From: Maylandia zebra
Lineage: Eukaryota > Chordata > Actinopteri > Cichliformes > Cichlidae
Length of the DNA stretch: 64,000 nucleotides
Assembly: GCF_041146795.1 (NCBI RefSeq)
Contig: NC_135172.1
Span: forward strand, 39,579,623 to 39,643,622
Direction: 5' to 3'
In this document: positions 59,270 through 64,000 of the stretch, one piece after another
How the letters are laid out: each line of letters begins with the position of its first letter
Numbering within the stretch: the stretch's first letter is position 1
The notes under the pieces: model-generated
What the model was told of the DNA's origin: nothing
The model's input: the letters and a program-made list of their open reading frames with translations, nothing else
Database searches by the model: none
Program-made: the position numbers and the translations under genes

Positions 59270-61717
59270 ATGGCAAAGCTGTGGCACGTCCTGCTCCTGT
59301 GTTGGGCATGGAGTCCCTTGTGCCTTCCTTCCAGTGTGAGCTTCATTGGTACACCACAGGAGTGTGAAAAGGCTCACTTTGTCCCTGGTTACAACTTGGG
59401 TGGTGAAGGCTTTGACATTGTGACGATGGAGAGAAAAGGTGCCTATGTGATCGACACTGAAACATGGAAGATTGGAAATGGTAGCTGTAGGATGTACTGT
59501 AACCGTTACATGAATGGCGAGAAACAGAAGGTCCCTGTTGCTGTGGTGGACTGGAGAACCCTGCCCAAGTGCAGTTTGAAGGTCTCCAGTGTGGTCTATG
59601 ATTCTGTTGAAACTCTTGTCAGTGACTCGACATCATCTGTATCCAACAACTGGACAATTGGCCTTGACATCCCGGTAGATCCTTCAGCAAAGGTTGGGGT
59701 TGGCTTTGGAGGTTCTCACTCAAGAGATTCCACCTTTGCTATGAAAAAGTCAAAACAAGACCGCTACACCTTCTTACACCATTCGATCAACTGTCATTAC
59801 TATGGGTGAGTATGTCAGTGGATATTTTTCTTATTTGAGTAATTTGCTGATAATTTTTAATTTATTTATTTTTTAATGTATTTATTTATTTTTTAGTTTA
59901 GCATCAAGCGTGATTCAAAATCAAATGGTTTCTGTGTCACTGAAGTATTTATTGCATTTACTGCATTGATGTTAAACACTTTTTTTAGGGTCACCCAGAA
60001 CACATACATACAGATCTGGAGTGTACTGGAATATCATATCATTTTATAAGCTGTGTATTAACATTTTGTACGATGTGAAAAGAGTGCGTTTAAAAAATTG
60101 ATTTTCCCGATTCAAGATTTTAGTTTAAATAATGCAATATCGATTTATTAAATCCTGAATTTTGCCAGAGACGCAAGTATCTCAGGTTAAGGCTCACAAC
60201 ACTATTTCAGCAACCACCAAACAGCTAAAACAGCAAATGAGAACAGGTAAACGGATTCCCCCAAAAATTTAAACACAAAGCGCAGCTCATTCACATATGC
60301 AGACATGCCTTTGGGTGCTGAAAGTCAACATCGCACAGACTCTGAAGCTGCAGTTGGGAGTTTGCCTTGTAATCGGAAGGTTGCCGGTTCGAGCCCTGGC
60401 TTGGACAATGTAGCTTGCCATCACCTGTGTGTGTGTATGTACATGAGCTTTGGGTCCTTAGGGACTAGTAAAGCGCTATACAAATACTGGCCATCTTCAC
60501 AATTAAGTTAAACTTATCTATATGCTTTTCTGTTCCACAGCTACAGACTGGCAACAAGTCCTCCTTTGAGTCAGGAATTCAAGCCGGCAGTTGACTCCAT
60601 TCCCCCTTATTCCTCTAAAACTGCGCCATTATATCACAATCTGATTGACACTTATGGAACACATTACATCACACAAGTGTCTCTTGGAGGTGAAATTAAA
60701 GCAACCACTGCTGTCAGGACCTGCATGGCTACAATGAATGGACTAACAGATACTGATGTTAGTGACTGTTTGTCAGTTGAAGCTTCAGCTTCTTTTGCAA
60801 ATTCTGCCAGTATTAATGCCACAATTGACCACTGTCAGAGAAAGAAAAAGATGTTAGGGTCTAATCAAAGTTTCAGCAGTTCATTTAATGAGCGGCGCAC
60901 AGAGGTCATTGGTGGAGATATTGATGGAGGTGATATCCTCTTTGTAGGTCAATCTGACCCCTCGGTCTATAAAAACTGGCTCATTTCTCTTAAAAGTATC
61001 CCTGATGTGGTCCAATACAACTTAAAACCCCTACACACCATACTGCCATTAAATCATCCTGCCAGGGCAGGACTGAAGCAACAAGTGGAGCAGTACATTA
61101 AGAAAAATGCAGTGCTGAAGAAATGTTCAGAAACCTGTAAGATTGGGCACCGATCAAACGCAAGAGATCCTTGTGCTTGTGTCTGCAACAGTAACCAGAA
61201 CATCAAGTCAAACTGCTGTCCTGCTGGGAAAGGTCTGGCAACCTTAAAGGTGTTCAAACTTTATGCAAAGGGTCTGTATGGTGACAAGTGGACTGAGACA
61301 GATGGTTCTGTGAAGGTGACATATGGTGATCAGAAAAAGCGCACTGATATTATAAGTAATGATGACAACCCTAGATGGAGAGAAACATTTGAGTTTGGAA
61401 CCATCACCATCAACATGAAAAACAAACTTAAATTTGCTGTGTATGATGAGGACACTTACTGGAACAGTGATCTGTTAGGCGAGTGTTCATTTGATCTGCG
61501 AGCAGGGAAGGTGAGCGACAGCTGCATGCTGAATCATGGGACCTTCTTCTTTTCCTACATCGTAGAGTGTGCACCAAGTCTTAGTGGGAACCAGTGTCAG
61601 GAGTATATCCCCTCGGCCATGAGTCCATCTTTGGCTGAGGTTTTTCATACCAGAAATGGGGTTCTTCTTGGAAAGATGTGGAATAAGTATGAGAAGCCAG
61701 CCAATGAGAGACTTTAA
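59270..61717 (+). CDS. Perforin-1-like, unit 4 (two coding exons)
   Basis: Exons 59270-59805 and 60541-61717 give 570 residues, the longest copy, with C-terminus YEKPANERL. It resembles unit 1 in most of both exons (NWT and NAT sequons, RRTEV, KMWNKYE) but unit 2 around intron 2 (NCHYYG before it, AVDSIPPY after it). Private changes include KKKMLGSN, FVGQSDPSVYKNW and Lys for Glu in GSVKVTYG of the C2 domain. MACPF signature, EGF-like Cys residues and C2 Asp ligands are all kept. Intron 2 is only 735 nt, the shortest. AATAAA is at 61896. A working secreted pore-forming effector is plausible. Confidence 0.93.
60340..60497 (+). mobile_element. tRNA-derived SINE, internally deleted, intron 2 of unit 4
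   Basis: Head TTGTAATCGGAAGGTTGCCGG with B-box GGTTCGAGCC and tail GGGTCCTTAGGGACTAGTAAA match 28330-28640, but most of the body is missing. Confidence 0.75.
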
Positions 61718-61895
61718 AGCCACATGTTGTTGTTAGGAAAGAAGCCGGTATGGATTTGACGACATGCTGAATATCTATGTGCTTGTACTTCATGGCATTC
61801 TGTCTTTAACTTTTATGTGAAAAAATATTTTTTTGAACTCAGAACTGTAATGCACTTCCTATGCTTCTTTTTCCATATTGTTTCAACTATCTAGC

Positions 61896-61901
61896 AATAA
61901 A
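61896..61901 (+). promoter_or_regulatory. Polyadenylation signal, unit 4
   Basis: AATAAA in the shared CTAGCAATAAAGCATCAGCA context. Confidence 0.7.
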
Positions 61902-62309
61902 GCATCAGCAACGACAACGCCTGTGTTTCTTTTAAGTATTCAAAAAAATATTGCGTTATTTTTTTGGTTTTGATATAACACGGCAATGAAGGGTGTTCTA
62001 TCCATTTTTTGCATAGAGAGTGCAAAAGTGTGTTATCTATATAAAAAGATTAGAATACTGAATTGAATCTAACATTCACCTTAAACACAAGTAAATGTTT
62101 CTGCCAGAAGCAGAAACATCCAATTTAGCATCTTATCGAAACAACCCATCATTAACTCTAATACTAGGAGACTCATAGATAACCTCGTGGCCATTAGGAG
62201 TTTAAACAGAAACAGTAATGAATCTACAAGGGTTTCACCAGTTTGGAATTATTAAAGTTTCAAAGGAAAGGACTATGAAGTATTTTTTTCTTATACTTTA
62301 TCTCCTGTT

Positions 62310-62495
62310 GGGAAATTATTCTCAGCATTTAACCCATTCACTCAGGGAAGCAGTGGGCAGCCACCAATTCAGCACCAGAGGAGATGTGTGTAGGGAGGGT
62401 AAATTACTCAGTGGTACCTCAGGTTAGCTGTTCGGTGGATTTGAACCCTCAATCTTCCAATCATGGGGCAAATGCTCTACCTACTGAGCTATTGA
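62310..62495 (-). mobile_element. tRNA-derived SINE (reverse orientation)
   Basis: The minus strand begins with TAGCTCAGTAGGTAGAGCA, a clean A-box, and has GAGGGTTCAAATCCACC, a clean B-box, 62 nt in total as in a tRNA head. The body continues toward 62310. Confidence 0.7.
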
Positions 62496-62504
62496 CATAG
62501 ATGA

Positions 62505-63160
62505 AACAAAGACATAAAGTAATCATGTATTAAAAATATACAAAATTTCATAGTGGTATTTAAACTAAATGTACATGATAATTAGAATGATCAAAAATGT
62601 GTCACAGAATTAGTGAATTCCAATATAAAGACAAACAAAGACATCAAAACAAGCCCCCTGAATAAGATCCTTTTTACATAAAAATCAAACTAATCGACTT
62701 ACAAACTTTTTATTGCAAGTTTATATTGGTAACTGTTTGTTCAGTTTCTTCTTTAAAAAAAAAAAAAAATCCTGACCTTTGGGTCAGGAATTAAAATGCC
62801 GGTAGAGGAGACAATTTTATGTTTGGTCCATTGGGCTTGGACATCTTTTAATTGTCTGGCAAGTAATTTATGGGGTTTATCTCCTAATTCAAAGTTAAGA
62901 ATATCGCTTTTGACTTGGATCCCAAATCTGATTGTATTGAAGTTTTAGTTTTAGAATAGAATTAGAGATATCCTCAGTATTAGTTTGGAGAAGTGACTCC
63001 TTTAATGTTGATAATTCTGACTCGATTTGGGACAGACGAGTTAATCTCGATCTACGAGCAGGGAAGTTGAGTGACAGCTGCATGCTGAATCATGGAACTT
63101 TCTTCTTTTCCTACATTTTAGCGTGTGCACCAAGTCTTAGTGATAACCAGTGTCAAGAGC
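62505..63160 (+). pseudogene. Perforin-like relic 3: upstream flank plus C2-domain fragment
   Basis: 62505-62752 matches the sequence upstream of relic 2 (51085-51570 without its SINE). At 63046-63160 an in-frame copy of the C2-domain end appears (DLRAGK, DSCMLNHGTFFFSY, CAPSLS), more diverged from units 1-4 than they are from each other. Everything between is missing or replaced by LINE sequence. It marks a lost class II gene after unit 4. Confidence 0.8.
62760..63045 (-). mobile_element. L1-like LINE fragment
   Basis: The minus strand encodes RLTRLSQIESELSTLKESL and LKLKLQYNQI, resembling the coiled spacer between endonuclease and reverse transcriptase in L1/Tx1-type LINEs. Low confidence in the clade. 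It lies between the two remaining parts of relic 3. Confidence 0.4.
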
Positions 63161-63164
63161 AGAC

Positions 63165-63545
63165 ATGGGCAGTAACGTGTTACAAGTAACACATTACTGT
63201 AATCCAATTACTTTTTTCAAGTAACAAGTAAAGTAAGAGATTACTATTGCAATAAAGTAATTAGATTACTACTACTAGAGAGTATGACCATGTAGCGTTT
63301 AATGTGTGGAAGTACTGACCTTACTTTGAGCCTGATTCCGTAAAAAGTGACAAAAACATTAGCATCCTGTACACTCTACTTGGGAGGAAAACTTCTTTCT
63401 ACACAGAAAAATTTAACTGCAAATGTGAGCAAACACATAGCACGCTGCCACGAGAATGTGAAATTCCCCGAGAAACCCCCGGATCCCCCCCCGGGCAAAT
63501 CTCCGACTGCTCCACTTCTTCTAAACAGGTGAAAATAGATTTAAG
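63165..63545 (+). mobile_element. hAT transposon fragment with BED-finger coding piece
   Basis: Starts with GCAGTAACGTGTTACAAGTAAC, a hAT-like terminus. A frame at 63347-63532 reads GGKLLSTQKNLTANVSKHIARCH, the second half of a BED-type zinc finger as found at the N-terminus of hAT transposases. It has no catalytic part. Confidence 0.6.
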
Positions 63546-63689
63546 AACAACAGGACTTAGTGCCGCCGACTCTTTGATTTTATCTATTTTTTGCTGTGTT
63601 TTACTTGCATCTATTTGAAAGAGTGAGTGTAAACATAAAAAAATATTTTATTTTAAATAGGTTTAAATGTTAAATAAATTTCTTCAAGT

Positions 63690-64000
63690 CAAAGACTATC
63701 CATCCATCCATCTTCTTCCGCTAATCTGGGGTCAGGTTGTGGGGACCAGCAGCCTAAGTAGAGAAGCCCAGACCTCCCTCTGCCCAGACACCTCCTCCAG
63801 CTTGTATGGGGGAACACCAAGGCATTCCCAGGCAAGCCAAGAGATAAAATCTCTCCAGTGTGTCCTGGGCCTACCCCGGGGCCTCCTCCTGGTGGGACAT
63901 GCCCAGAACACCTCACCCAGGAGGTGCCCAGGAGGTATCCTATTCCAGCTGAGGAACATGGCCTCCAATTTGGAGGTGCTGATTCTTGTTCCCACCGCTT
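63690..64000 (-). mobile_element. RTE-like LINE 3' fragment, internally deleted
   Basis: The minus strand gives STSKLEAMFLSWNR and then, without a gap in frame, PPGHLLGEVFWACPTRRRPRGRPRTHW and LAWECLGVPPYKLEEV. In intact fish elements of this family these parts are far apart, so a deletion joins them. It reaches or passes the window end. Confidence 0.7.

Noticed and set aside
62430-62495. A tRNA gene on the minus strand
   Set aside because: A and B boxes are good, but the acceptor stem does not pair cleanly and a SINE body follows; best read as a SINE head.

Overview
The window is vertebrate genomic DNA, almost certainly from a teleost fish and most likely a percomorph such as a cichlid. The evidence is spliced genes with GT-AG introns, perforin-1-like genes with the vertebrate PRF1 exon layout, and dense fish-type repeats (Tc1/mariner, hAT, tRNA-derived SINEs, L2- and RTE-type LINEs, Penelope, Ty3/gypsy). 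The species is an inference.

Left part (1-22.3 kb, minus strand). The 5' half of a TEX2 gene (ER lipid-transfer protein) has three coding exons at 1-188, 366-566 and 1110-2634, with the ATG at 2621. A candidate first exon lies near 20.4 kb, so about 18 kb between would be intron 1. That stretch holds an apparently intact Tc1-like transposon (17589-19200, TA target sites) with a full-length transposase. Next is a single-exon MYADM-family four-pass-repeat membrane protein (21443-22318). From 22.4 to 27.6 kb I see no gene.

Right part (27.6-64 kb, plus strand). This is a tandem array of perforin-1-like genes. Four copies look intact (units 1-4: 31928-34711, 39548-45973, 46651-50471, 59270-61717). 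Each has a short noncoding first exon, a 536-nt exon 2 (signal peptide plus N-terminal MACPF) and an exon 3 of about 1.17 kb (rest of MACPF, EGF-like and C2 domains). Three relics (34.9 kb, 51.6 kb, 62.5-63.2 kb) lie between or after them. The flanks fall into two classes. Units 1, 2 and 4 have class I promoters preceded by the same non-coding block and an old Tc1 3' end. Unit 3 and relics 1 and 2 have class II promoters. The array therefore reads as repeated [class I gene - class II gene] modules in which most class II members have decayed.

The four intact proteins differ in patches whose groupings contradict one another (1+4 against 2+3 in exon cores, 2+4 against 1+3 around intron 2). This suggests exchange of sequence between copies. 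All promoters carry a T-box-like half-site next to an ETS-like motif, as expected for genes of cytotoxic lymphocytes. Introns and spacers have been remodelled by insertions, including a 1.5-kb hAT element with an exact 8-bp target duplication, a deleted gypsy element, and an L2-like LINE nested inside another LINE.
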